Source of the DNA: UBA1876 sp964515395
GTDB taxonomy: Bacteria > Synergistota > Synergistia > Synergistales > Thermovirgaceae
Direction of reading: 5' to 3'
DNA: 64,000 nucleotides
Assembly: GCA_964515395.1 (NCBI GenBank)
Contig: CAZERC010000004.1
Location: forward strand, 1 to 64,000
How positions within the stretch are numbered: the stretch's first letter is position 1; each line of letters starts with the position of its first letter. The translations under genes and the position numbers were made by a program. A model generated the notes under the pieces. It saw nothing but the letters and a program-made list of their open reading frames with translations, was not told the origin of the DNA and ran no database searches. Shown here one piece after another: positions 33,066 to 41,419 of this stretch.

Positions 33066-34406
33066 TCAAAAGGGGAGCCCGCCCGGAAGCTTCATCTTCT
33101 TGTTTTTGCCGCCCTTGCCAAAACGCTTCATGAGTTCCTGCATCTGCTTGTGTTGGGCCAGAACCTGGTTGACGGTCTGCACCGTCGTTCCCGATCCTTT
33201 TGCTATCCTTCTTCTCCGGCTTCCCTTGATGATTTTGGGATTCCGGCGTTCTTCAGGGGTCATGGACAGGATGACGGCCTCTATCCGCTTGATCCGATTT
33301 TGGTCGACTTCTGCATCCGCCAGGCCTTTCAGCCTGTTTGCCCCGGGAAGCATTTCTATAACCTTGTCCAGTGGACCCATTTTTCTGAGCTGCCTGATCT
33401 GCTGGAGCAAGTCCTCCATGGTGAAACGTCCCTTGCGGAGCGACTTGGCCATCTCTTCAACGTCGGCACCTTCACTTGCTTCCCGAACCTTCTCGGCAAG
33501 GCCGGCGACATCGCCCATTCCCAAAATCCTCTGGGCCATCCGGCCTGCGTCGAAGGCTTCAAGGTCCTCTATCCGCTCACCTGTCCCGACGAACTTCACC
33601 GGTACGTCCGCGACGGCTCTGGCGCTCAAAAGGGCACCGCCCCTGGCGTCACCGTCTAACTTGGTCATGACAAGTCCCGTCAAACCCAATCTATCGTGAA
33701 AAGCTGTTGCCACATCGACGGCTTCCTGGCCGGTCATGGCATCGAGGACCAGGAGAACTTCCCGTGGTTCAAGCGCTTTTTTCAGGTCCTCAAGCTCCGT
33801 CATGAGATCTTCATCCATGTGGAGGCGGCCTGCCGTGTCGAAAAGCAGGACATCGTACAATCTTTCTCGTGCATATTCGGAGGCCCGGTTCACCAGGGAA
33901 ACAACATCAGTTTCGCCCGGTTCTGGACCGAAAAAGCCGATACCCGCCCGCTCTGCCAATATGGAAAGCTGTTCAACTGCAGCGGGTCGCTTCAAATCGC
34001 AGGCAACAACAAGCGGCTTATGTCTACGGGAGATGTTTTTGGCGATCTTGACGCAGCTCGTCGTTTTACCCGCTCCCTGAAGGCCCACAAGAAGACAGCA
34101 GGTTGGGGGTTTCGGAGCATAATCCAGTCCACCCGTTTTCTTTCCACCCATCAGTTCCGTCATCTCTTCGAAAACGATGGCCTGTACCTGCTGGGCGGGT
34201 GTAATGGATTCCAGAACGGATTTTCCCAGGGCCCTCTCGCGGATGCGAGCGACAAGATCCTTGACAACCTTGTAGTTGACATCACCCTCGAGCAAAGCCC
34301 GTCTGACTTCACGCGTGGCTTCCGTTACATCCTGTTCGGTAAGTTTTCCCCTGTCACGGAGTTTTCCGAAAACATTCTCAAGCCTGTTCCTCAAAGAATC
34401 AAACAT
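33066..34406 (-). CDS. ffh: Signal recognition particle protein Ffh
   Basis: A 446-residue SRP54. The N domain begins MFDSLRNRLENVFGKL. The G domain has LLVGLQGAGKTTSCVKIA, DTAGRLHMDEDLM and TKLDGDARGGALLS. The methionine-rich M domain ends QMQELMKRFGKGG, binding 4.5S RNA and signal sequences. It targets membrane proteins to the translocon with FtsY. The ATG at 34406 overlaps the ylxM stop by 8 nt. Confidence 0.97.
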   Translation of the reverse strand: MFDSLRNRLENVFGKLRDRGKLTEQDVTEATREVRRALLEGDVNYKVVKDLVARIRERALGKSVLESITPAQQVQAIVFEEMTELMGGKKTGGLDYAPKPPTCCLLVGLQGAGKTTSCVKIAKNISRRHKPLVVACDLKRPAAVEQLSILAERAGIGFFGPEPGETDVVSLVNRASEYARERLYDVLLFDTAGRLHMDEDLMTELEDLKKALEPREVLLVLDAMTGQEAVDVATAFHDRLGLTGLVMTKLDGDARGGALLSARAVADVPVKFVGTGERIEDLEAFDAGRMAQRILGMGDVAGLAEKVREASEGADVEEMAKSLRKGRFTMEDLLQQIRQLRKMGPLDKVIEMLPGANRLKGLADAEVDQNRIKRIEAVILSMTPEERRNPKIIKGSRRRRIAKGSGTTVQTVNQVLAQHKQMQELMKRFGKGGKNKKMKLPGGLPF

Positions 34407-34773
34407 GCAGCTTGTCCGTCCCCTCCGTTTCTTCGGCCTCGATAATCCGTCTGAGATCTTCGGAAAGATCAGCAGGTAACAGCAATCCCTTGTCGGCACA
34501 GAAACGACTGAGGTCCTCCAGGATTTCTGTCATCCGGCTTTCCCTTTCCAGGCAGCCGAGGAGATCTTCGAGTTCCTCGAGACGTTCCCTGGCTCTCTGG
34601 AAGAGATCGTGGACACCTTGTCGGCTCATCCCGATGGTCTCGGCGATCTCCGCAAGAGACCAGTCGCGATCGTGGTGCAACCTGAAGACCTGCCGCTGTT
34701 TTTCCGTCAAAAGAGGACTGTAAACATCGTAGAGTCGGTCCAGACGTATTTTTTGGGACAGCCGGTCATCCAT
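34399..34773 (-). CDS. ylxM: YlxM/p13-like DNA-binding protein
   Basis: About 124 residues with a sigma-factor-like HTH: LYDVYSPLLTEKQRQVFRLHHDRDWSLAEIAETIGMSRQGVHDLFQRARERL. YlxM is the usual gene before ffh and is thought to regulate or support SRP assembly. The ATG at 34773 has GAGGAGGCAAGG upstream. A consensus promoter precedes it, making it the first gene of the seven-gene operon. Confidence 0.92.
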   Translation of the reverse strand: MDDRLSQKIRLDRLYDVYSPLLTEKQRQVFRLHHDRDWSLAEIAETIGMSRQGVHDLFQRARERLEELEDLLGCLERESRMTEILEDLSRFCADKGLLLPADLSEDLRRIIEAEETEGTDKLHV

Positions 34774-34802
34774 GGCCTTGCCTCCTCGCATCAGGCAGAG
34801 TG

Positions 34803-34831
34803 ATTATAGGGATTATAAAAAATGCTGTCAA
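34803..34831 (-). promoter_or_regulatory. Consensus sigma-70 promoter of the ylxM-rplS operon
   Basis: Perfect TTGACA (34831-34826) and perfect TATAAT (34808-34803), 17 nt apart. The -35 lies inside the 9-bp inverted repeat GCTGTCAAG/CTTGACAGC (34824-34849). Confidence 0.93.
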
Positions 34832-34843
34832 GGTAATAAACTT

Positions 34844-34874
34844 GACAGCGGCGAAAGCGTTCTTCGCCGCTGTC
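34844..34874 (-). terminator. Terminator of the His-rich protein gene
   Basis: A perfect 12-bp stem (GACAGCGGCGAA/TTCGCCGCTGTC) with a 7-nt loop, 34 nt after the stop of the upstream minus-strand gene. Its right-hand arm also belongs to an inverted repeat over the ylxM promoter. Confidence 0.75.
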
Positions 34875-34907
34875 ATCAGCCCCAGCCTGCCCTCAAATTC
34901 CCGTCAT

Positions 34908-35216
34908 CTAGGCTTCGTCGTGGACGTGAGTGTGGGCATGACCATGCCCGTGTGAATGCCCGCCCTGAGAAAAGGCCCGGGCTTCCACATCTCTCAGCAA
35001 ATCCCAAAGGTCCCGGAGCATTTCACGTTTTTTCGCGATGAGATGCTCAAGGGCATGTGCTGTTCCGTCATCTTCAATCATGTGCCACCTTGCCGAGAGG
35101 TTGTTCATGGCCTGAAGTTCTTCCGACAACGTCTCCCGGAGGAGTTCCGCGATCGAAAGAGGGTCTTCGACATGACTGTGCATTCCTGACGAATCGGGTG
35201 TAATTACCTGACACAT
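34908..35216 (-). CDS. Hypothetical helical protein with His-rich metal-binding tail
   Basis: About 102 residues. The body is strongly helical (IAELLRETLSEELQAMNNL, then a second helix EHLIAKKREMLRDLWDLL), reminiscent of a two-helix ferritin-like hairpin, though the paired Glu/His ligands of that family are not clearly conserved. The C-terminus is a His cluster (GGHSHGHGHAHTHVHDEA), likely to bind Ni, Zn or Cu. AGGAGG lies 8 nt before the ATG. It is monocistronic. Function unknown; metal storage or delivery is a guess. Confidence 0.7.
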   Translation of the reverse strand: MCQVITPDSSGMHSHVEDPLSIAELLRETLSEELQAMNNLSARWHMIEDDGTAHALEHLIAKKREMLRDLWDLLRDVEARAFSQGGHSHGHGHAHTHVHDEA

Positions 35217-35360
35217 GGTCAAACGCCTCCTTGTTTTCCTTCAACTTGAGAGATTAACATGATTCCCCCCGTCTGTCATACATTCGAAGATCTTTCATTG
35301 TGCCCGTCTTTGCTTTCTGCCAAAATAGGGTAATATACCGGACTGAAAGGAGAGATGTCC

Positions 35361-36023
35361 ATGAACGCCATGCAGGAAAAAAATGCCGCCGTCTGGCAGT
35401 CTCATCATTCAAACATCGGGCAAACCGTTGTCAAGGCTCTCAATGAAAAGGGCTATGCCGCGTCCTACGTCCCGACCGCCGAGGAAGCCGCCAAGGCTGT
35501 CTGTGACCTCATTCCCGCAGATTCAAGTGTCGGTGTGCCCGGGACTTCGACGATTCGCGAGCTGAACCTTCTCGAGCTTCTCGAAAAGAAAGGTTGTAAG
35601 GTTTTCCATCATTGGGATCCTGATCTGACCGCCGAACAGAAACAAAAACGCCTTCAGGAAGAGCTTTCGAGTGATTACTATCTCACCAGCTCCAACGCGG
35701 TCACCCGAGACGGAATGCTGGTCAACATCGACGGTACGGGCAACCGCGTCGCCGGAATGGCATGGGGAACGAACACCCTGGTTTTCGTCATCGGCATCAA
35801 CAAAATCTGCAGCGACCTCGATAGTGCCGTCCGGCGCGTACGTGACTGTGCGACACCGCCCAACGCCCTGAGACTGAATATAGACGTCCCTTGTACAAAA
35901 ACCGGGTACTGCGTCGACTGCAACAGTGCCAACAGGGTCTGCCGCGCCACACTCATTCTTGAACGGCCACCCCTGGGTCGCAAGGTTCACGTCTTTGTCG
36001 TAGGCGAACCTCTGGGGTACTGA
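35361..36023 (+). CDS. LUD domain protein (LutC/YkgG-like)
   Basis: About 220 residues with one LUD (DUF162) domain. Motifs are DSSVGVPGTSTIRELNLLELLEKKG, ADYYLTSSNAVTRDGMLVNIDGTGNRVAG and a late cluster DVPCTKTGYCVDCNSANRVCRA with four cysteines. LUD proteins take part in lactate oxidation complexes or related iron-sulfur pathways; no lutA or lutB is adjacent. The ATG at 35361 has AAGGAGAG 6-9 nt upstream. Confidence 0.85.
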   Translation: MNAMQEKNAAVWQSHHSNIGQTVVKALNEKGYAASYVPTAEEAAKAVCDLIPADSSVGVPGTSTIRELNLLELLEKKGCKVFHHWDPDLTAEQKQKRLQEELSSDYYLTSSNAVTRDGMLVNIDGTGNRVAGMAWGTNTLVFVIGINKICSDLDSAVRRVRDCATPPNALRLNIDVPCTKTGYCVDCNSANRVCRATLILERPPLGRKVHVFVVGEPLGY

Positions 36024-36071
36024 TTTTCCCTCGGCGAGGCCCGAACCTCAGGGCCTCGCTTTTCTCATCTC

Positions 36072-37061
36072 CTATCTCCTCCACGTGGCGGGCAGAAAGA
36101 GAATCATGACGGTATAGATCTCGAGCCTGCCCAAGAGCATGCACAAGGAGAGAACCCATTTTCCTGTAATCGGAATGTGGGCATAGTTTTCCGCGGGCCC
36201 GACGCTTCCGAGGCCAGGTCCGATATTTCCGATTGTCGCCGCCACGCTTGCAATGGCCGTCAGCACATCGACACCCAAAGCCGCCATGATAAGGGCCGCC
36301 AGGGCGAAAAGGCCCATATAGAGTACGAAAAAGGCTGTAACGGATCCCATCACATCAGCGCTGATCGCTTTTTTGCCCACTCGGATCGGAATAACGCCCC
36401 TGGGATGGAGAAGCCTGTGCAATTCCCCCTTCACCTGCTTGACGAGCAACATGAGCCTGATGTTTTTCATTCCGCCGCCCGTGGATCCGGCACAACCTCC
36501 CAGGAACATGAGAAACAGCAGAAGGTACTGGATGTAGAAGGGCCATTTTTCGTAATCGGCCGTGACGTATCCTGTCGTGGTCAGGATGCTGACCACCTGG
36601 AAAGCCCCGTACCGCAGGGAATCCATGACTGTTTCATAGGTCCCGCTGAAATAAAGCAGTGCGGAAGCCGTCCCTATTGAAAAGACGAGAATCTTGACGT
36701 AAAACCGGAACTCTTCATCCCTCCACCAGGCCGAAAGCTTGCCCGTAAGCATCAGGTAATGAAGCGCAAAATTCGCGCCGGCCAANNNNNNNNNNNNNNN
36801 NNNNNNNNNNNNNNNNNNNNNNNNNNNNNNNNNNNNNNNNNNNNNNNNNNNNNNNNNNNNNNNNNNNNNNNNNNNNNNNNNNNNNCGCCGGCCAAGCAGG
36901 AAAAGGATCCCGGCAACGGACAGGCCGCAGCCAATGCTGACAAGAAAGGCCTTTACATCGTGAGAACCGTCCATGAAGGCCCATACAAGGGGCCATATCA
37001 TGAATAACGAGACAATTGCCGCCAGCAGGGCAAGTACCTTGAAAAGAACTCGTCCCCGCAC
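36072..37061 (-). CDS. trkH: Potassium uptake protein TrkH (interrupted by assembly gap)
   Basis: The N-terminal 58 residues (two membrane helices, ending ILFLLGR) lie at 37061-36886; the C-terminal 238 residues lie at 36785-36072, with the third and fourth selectivity repeats seen in ILTTTGYVTADYEKWP, GGCAGSTGGGMKNIRL and ATIGNIGPGLGSVGP. TrkH is normally about 480 residues, so roughly 185 residues are missing in the N-run. The GTG at 37061 directly follows the trkA stop. It is the K+-translocating subunit regulated by TrkA. It is not evidence of a real deletion, since the gap is of unknown size. Confidence 0.88.
   Translation of the reverse strand: MRGRVLFKVLALLAAIVSLFMIWPLVWAFMDGSHDVKAFLVSIGCGLSVAGILFLLGRXXXXXXXXXXXXXXXXXXXXXXXXXXXXXXXXXXLAGANFALHYLMLTGKLSAWWRDEEFRFYVKILVFSIGTASALLYFSGTYETVMDSLRYGAFQVVSILTTTGYVTADYEKWPFYIQYLLLFLMFLGGCAGSTGGGMKNIRLMLLVKQVKGELHRLLHPRGVIPIRVGKKAISADVMGSVTAFFVLYMGLFALAALIMAALGVDVLTAIASVAATIGNIGPGLGSVGPAENYAHIPITGKWVLSLCMLLGRLEIYTVMILFLPATWRR
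36786..36885. other. 100-N assembly gap
   Basis: A placeholder run of 100 N inside trkH. Both flanks carry the same 10 bases, CGCCGGCCAA (36776-36785 and 36886-36895), probably the point where the assembler broke or tried to join contigs. Confidence 0.98.
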
Positions 37062-37063
37062 GC

Positions 37064-38428
37064 TTACTGGACTCCCAGTAGCTCCACAGCCTTGGGCATC
37101 TGTTCCGACGAGGCAAAGAGGACGATCTGGTCGTATGGCTGGAGGACCGTATCCCCCCATGGGACGAAGACCTCCTCGTTCCTGCAGACAAGGGCCAAAA
37201 GAATCCCCTTGGGAAGGCCCATGTCCATGACCCGTTTGCCGACGATCCGGCTATCTTCATTCACCGTCACTTCAAACATTTCAGCGTCGATTTTCTCTAT
37301 GGTGGACAAAGCGCCGGAACTGAAGGGATACCGGACCTGGCGCATGATCAACGAAGCAAGCGCCTGATTCGGATTCACAAGGGCATCGACAGAAATGTAA
37401 TCGTCCAGTTTCATCAAAAGCTTTCTCCTGACCACGGCGATGCTCTTTCTGGCGCCCAGGGCCTTCCGATCACCCCGATCAGGAGATTGCGCTCGTCGCT
37501 TGCAGTGGTGGTAACAAATCCGTCCGCACCCTCCACTCCCTCGTAATGAAGCAGTTCCTCGTCCGCTCCGTCACCGGACAGGACAATGGTCCTGTCAAGT
37601 TCTCTGGCCAGCCTGTCACATTTTTCCCGGTCCTGGTCGATGAGCCTCACATCGAGGTTGCGATACCGCATTTCCAGCCTTTTTGCCACCTGAAAACCGA
37701 TCTTCCCGCCACCCACGATAATCACACGCTTCAGACCCTTGCTGCGTCCCTTCCGGAAAAGTTCCTCGAGCTGATGCACTTGCCCCCTGAGAACGACAAT
37801 GAAACAAAGGTCTCCAACCTTGAGCTCCGTTTCGCCGAAGGGGACGAAGCCCCCTCCTTCCCGTTCGACGAAGGCGATCAATGCGGTGAGTTTCGGGTAC
37901 CGTTGGTTCACCCGCCGGAGTGTATCGCCGACCATGGGAGAACCCTCTGAAACCCCGAAGGCATACAACCCCGCTCGACCTCCGAAAAATTCGGCTGTGT
38001 GCACGGCCGAGCTGACGGCAAGCAGCTCCTCTATCTCCCTGGGCACAGAGCGCTCGGGTGAAATCATGACATCTATGCCAAGCTCTCCCGCCCAGGTCGG
38101 GCTGTCAGTGTATTCAAGACCTCTCGCCCTGGAAATGACCCTTTTGACACCAGCCCGTTTGGCAATCCAGCAGGCCAGAATATTGACTTCATCATGGCTT
38201 GTGCAGACTATCAAGGATATCCACGTTGCTTTTCGTCACGATACCCGCTTCCTCCAAAACAGGAGGGCGGGCGCCGTTGCCGCGTACAAGCATTACGTCA
38301 AGATCGTTCTCGACCTTGGCAGCCCGCATATCGTCATTTTCAAGGACAATGACGTCGTGCCCCAGGTCGGACAGGTTGTTGGCGACGTTAAAACCGACTT
38401 CTCCTGCTCCAACAACGACAACACGCAC
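37064..38428 (-). pseudogene. trkA: TrkA, K+ uptake NAD-binding subunit, with two compensating frameshifts
   Basis: The span (455 codons) equals normal TrkA length and contains both RCK units: RVVVVGAGEVGFNVANNL at the start and RVIIVGGGKIGFQVAKRLE in the middle, each followed by a TrkA_C domain. The frame shifts twice. Near 38210 one extra base turns SNVDIL-IVCTSHDEVN out of frame (false stop at 38192). Near 37470 one base is missing (GGAAGG where GGAAAGG restores IGKALGARKSIAVVRRK; false stop at 37414). Because the frame is restored and the gene adjoins an assembly gap, sequencing error is more likely than decay. It partners TrkH downstream. Confidence 0.85.
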
Positions 38429-38519
38429 GAAGCATCAACACCTTTACGAAAAGACCGGCATACACGTTCCGCATACTTCGGGAAAGATGATACACTTGTC
38501 CGGAACAGGGGGTGGCTGT

Positions 38520-39509
38520 ATGCCGCGACGCGGAAAGATCGCCTTTGTGGGAACAGGCGGTACCATCAGCATGACGTACAACGAACGTCAGAACGGATTC
38601 GTCCCGACCAGGCCCGCTGAAGCGTTGCTTGATCTCCTCCCCGAAGGAATCGGCGGTGAAATAGAACCCGTCGACTGGAGCCACCAGCCCAGCAGTCACT
38701 ATACCATACGCATGACCACCGATCTCGTTGAACTTCTGGGACAGCTGGTGCAGGACGGATGCAAGGGGATCGTCGTTTCAAGCGGGACCGATGCACTGGA
38801 GGAAATGGCTTACCTGACCGACCTCCTTTGGCCCTACCCGCAGCCCGTCATCTTCACGGGCGCACTCAGACCGATATCTCAACCAAGCTCTGACGCTGCC
38901 GTCAACCTTGAACAGGCCATCACTGCCGCGTCCTCGGAGGCTCTTTGGGGAATGGGTGTCGTCGCGTGCTTTCAGGACCAGATTTTTGCGGCTTCCGAAA
39001 TCACGAAAGAAGTGAGTCACAGGCGCGACGCTTTTGCCTCTCCCGGAAAGGGTCCCATCGGGGAGTTCGTGGGAGGACGTATACGGATCAACAGGAAACC
39101 CAAAAGGCCACCGGCGGTGGACCGGGGCGTAATGCCTTCCAAAGATGTGGAGATCCTCTGGGCTTCACTTGGGGGCGGAGAACGGATACTGACATGTCTG
39201 TCATCGGGACCCGGTCTGGAGGGCCTCGTTCTCGCCGGTTTCGGGGGTGGCAACGCACCGCCTTCATGGATCCAGTACCTGAAAGCCCTCCTGAAAACAG
39301 GTACCAGGATTGTCGTCACCTCGAGATGCCCCCGAGGATATACCATAACGGGTTACGGTTTCGAGGGCAGCACAAGAAAACTGCTTGAACTGGGGATCCT
39401 TGACGGAGGAATGCTCCGGCCGGAACAGGCACGCCTCAGGCTTGCCGTGGGACTGGGAGCAGGGTACAAGGGAGAGAGACTCCAGGAATATCTTCTCGGC
39501 GGAGAATAA
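38520..39509 (+). CDS. Asparaginase family protein (L-asparaginase)
   Basis: About 329 residues. KIAFVGTGGTISMTYNE carries the first catalytic threonine (TGGTI), and IVVSSGTDALEEMAYLTDLL carries the second Thr-Asp pair. The C-terminal domain has LKTGTRIVVTSRCPRG. It hydrolyses asparagine to aspartate and ammonia and may accept glutamine. No signal peptide, so cytoplasmic. The ATG at 38520 is used; the RBS is weak (GGGGGTGG). It diverges from trkA and ends at a terminator. Confidence 0.9.
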   Translation: MPRRGKIAFVGTGGTISMTYNERQNGFVPTRPAEALLDLLPEGIGGEIEPVDWSHQPSSHYTIRMTTDLVELLGQLVQDGCKGIVVSSGTDALEEMAYLTDLLWPYPQPVIFTGALRPISQPSSDAAVNLEQAITAASSEALWGMGVVACFQDQIFAASEITKEVSHRRDAFASPGKGPIGEFVGGRIRINRKPKRPPAVDRGVMPSKDVEILWASLGGGERILTCLSSGPGLEGLVLAGFGGGNAPPSWIQYLKALLKTGTRIVVTSRCPRGYTITGYGFEGSTRKLLELGILDGGMLRPEQARLRLAVGLGAGYKGERLQEYLLGGE

Positions 39510-39510
39510 C

Positions 39511-39548
39511 ATGAAGGCTGCGCCCTCCTGGTGCAGCCTTCATGTTTT
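39511..39548. terminator. Terminator between asparaginase and TauE/SafE genes
   Basis: ATGAAGGCTGC pairs with GCAGCCTTCAT around an 11-nt loop, followed by GTTTTCC, starting one base after the asparaginase stop codon. Confidence 0.85.
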
Positions 39549-39568
39549 CCTTGCTCACGTACTGAGGC

Positions 39569-40321
39569 TTATATCCCCAGTGCCTCCAGAATCATCCTGG
39601 CGGCGCTTGCCGTGACAACAGCTGCAAGAACATACCGGATCCACCGATTCCCCTTTTCGACGGCAAACCATGTGCCGATCCACGCTCCGGTCATGTTCCC
39701 GGCCGCAAGGGCGAAGCCAATACCGAAGTTGACCATGCCGTAGGACATAAAAAGTGCAAGACTCACGGCGGTGTAGGTCATCACAATGGCCACTTTGAGA
39801 GCATTGGCACGTACCAGGTCTTTTCCGATAACACCCACAAGGGCCCAGATCAGGATGAAGCCGACACCTGCCTGGATAAACCCTCCGTATACACCGATGA
39901 AAAAGAAAATGGTCATTGTCAACCATCTCGGCCAGGTGTTTTCCTTCTGGGATTCCCACATATCTGGCTTCGTCACCAGCAAAATCGCCATGGTTACGAT
40001 AATGATGGCTATAATGACTTTCAGGAATTGTTCGTCGAGTTGGACAGCGAGAAGGGTTCCGCAGATCGCTCCCGCCGTCGCCGGAATTGCCAAAACAGTG
40101 GCTTCCCTGAATGAAAGGACCTGTCGTTTTCTGAAGCGTCCCGTCGCAACAATATTCTGAAAGAGGATGGCAATCCTGTTTGTCGCATTTGCCACCGAAG
40201 CGTCAAGGCCGAGGAAAATCAAAAAAGGCAATGCCAGAAGGCTGCCGCCTCCTGCAATGGTGTTAATGAATCCGGCACAAATTCCAATGGCGAATGTGGC
40301 GATTATCAAATACAGGGGCAT
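39569..40321 (-). CDS. TauE/SafE family sulfite/organic anion exporter
   Basis: About 250 residues with eight membrane segments. FAIGICAGFINTIAGGGSLLALPFLIFLG and VYGGFIQAGVGFILIWALVG are the two half-repeat signatures of the family. Members export sulfite, sulfoacetate or other anions. The ATG at 40321 has AAGGAGGAAC upstream; a start 11 codons earlier is discarded. No sulfonate genes are adjacent, so the substrate is open. Confidence 0.9.
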   Translation of the reverse strand: MPLYLIIATFAIGICAGFINTIAGGGSLLALPFLIFLGLDASVANATNRIAILFQNIVATGRFRKRQVLSFREATVLAIPATAGAICGTLLAVQLDEQFLKVIIAIIIVTMAILLVTKPDMWESQKENTWPRWLTMTIFFFIGVYGGFIQAGVGFILIWALVGVIGKDLVRANALKVAIVMTYTAVSLALFMSYGMVNFGIGFALAAGNMTGAWIGTWFAVEKGNRWIRYVLAAVVTASAARMILEALGI

Positions 40322-40438
40322 GAAGGGCGTTCCTCCTTGTCGCATAGGGATCACAACCAGAGAATTTTACCACAGGACGATTCTGTGACATGTTACAATG
40401 ATATCCGGTTGTCTGAAGAATTTCAGGGAGGGCTGATC

Positions 40439-40861
40439 ATGCGATACGCAGTAAGCGACGAAATGCTTTTCCTTCGGCTTTCCGATGGCGAAGACCTGCA
40501 CACATCCCTTGCCAGGGCCTGTGAGGAATACTCCGTCGATTCCGCTGTCGTGCTCAGTGGACTCGGGATGATCAGGGATGTCACTTTTGGTTGGTTTACA
40601 GGGAATGAATATCTACGGGAAACCGCTTCCGGTCCCTTTGAACTTACGGCCCTTTCAGGGAACATCAGCTACAGGGGCAATTCACTCTATCCTCACCTGC
40701 ACGCCGTCTTCAACGGGAGAGACCACGCAGCACTGAGCGGCCACATCCTCAAAGCCTGCTGTGATCATAATCTGGAAATTGCACTCCTGCCGATGCGCTC
40801 CATCCATCTCGCCAGGGAGGATGACGGGTGGTTTGAGGCCATAGTGCCTCGAAAACGCTAG
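40439..40861 (+). CDS. PPC (DUF296) domain protein
   Basis: A 140-residue single PPC domain. MLFLRLSDGEDLHTSLARACEEY starts it; VVLSGLGMIRDVTFGWF, ALSGNISYRGNSLYPHLHAVF and LSGHILKACC follow, with conserved histidines in HLHAVF that bind zinc in related structures. In plants the fold belongs to AT-hook proteins; bacterial forms are of unknown function. The RBS is GGGAGGG. Its last 4 bases overlap the convergent YbaK-like gene. Confidence 0.85.
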   Translation: MRYAVSDEMLFLRLSDGEDLHTSLARACEEYSVDSAVVLSGLGMIRDVTFGWFTGNEYLRETASGPFELTALSGNISYRGNSLYPHLHAVFNGRDHAALSGHILKACCDHNLEIALLPMRSIHLAREDDGWFEAIVPRKR

Positions 40862-41358
40862 CCAGGTGTCGAGTCTTTTTTAATGTCACAGATGATGCCG
40901 CCGGTCAAGCCCTTGAGTTCATCCGGCTTGACCGGAAAAAAGGCATGGTCCGTTCCGGCGGCGGCCCATACAGTTTGGTACTGAAAAAGGCTCTCATCCA
41001 GAAGCGTTAATGGTTGTTTTTGATACCCTACCGGCGGGACACCACCCACCTTGTAGCCCGAAAACCGGTATACCCAGTCAGGTCGAGCCATGGAGACCTT
41101 CTTCGCCTCCAAAAACGATTTGACCTTGCGCATATCGACACGATTTGGCCCGGACATCAATGCCAACACAGGCTTTTCGTCGGCCAGAAGGAGAATGGAC
41201 TTCAGGATTTCTCCTTCTGGAACTCCTACGGCCCTGGCCGCATCATCAACGGTGCGTATCGTTTCATGGGCTTCACGAATCACGTCACCCAACCCGTTTT
41301 TGCTGAGGAACGCCTGTACTTTGGCAATGGCCTTTTCTTCCTGACTGATCTCCGGCAT
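40858..41358 (-). CDS. YbaK/EbsC family aminoacyl-tRNA deacylase-like protein
   Basis: A 166-residue protein with HETIRTVDDAARAVGVPEGEILKSILLLADEKPVLALMSGPNRVDMRKV, then GYKVGGVPPVGYQ and a final DELKGLTGGIICDI. These match the YbaK/ProX editing domain that hydrolyses mischarged Cys- or Ala-tRNAs. It is monocistronic and convergent with the PPC gene, with an overlap of 4 nt. Confidence 0.9.
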   Translation of the reverse strand: MPEISQEEKAIAKVQAFLSKNGLGDVIREAHETIRTVDDAARAVGVPEGEILKSILLLADEKPVLALMSGPNRVDMRKVKSFLEAKKVSMARPDWVYRFSGYKVGGVPPVGYQKQPLTLLDESLFQYQTVWAAAGTDHAFFPVKPDELKGLTGGIICDIKKDSTPG

Positions 41359-41419
41359 TCAGATCACTCCCGAAACATATTCTCAGGCTTTCCGCCCTCT
41401 GAATTGAAAGTAATTTCCC

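Noticed and set aside
36715..37260. 181-codon minus-strand frame running through the N-run
   Set aside because: It is a shadow frame of trkH/trkA created by reading through N; the TrkH frames on both sides of the gap are the real ones.
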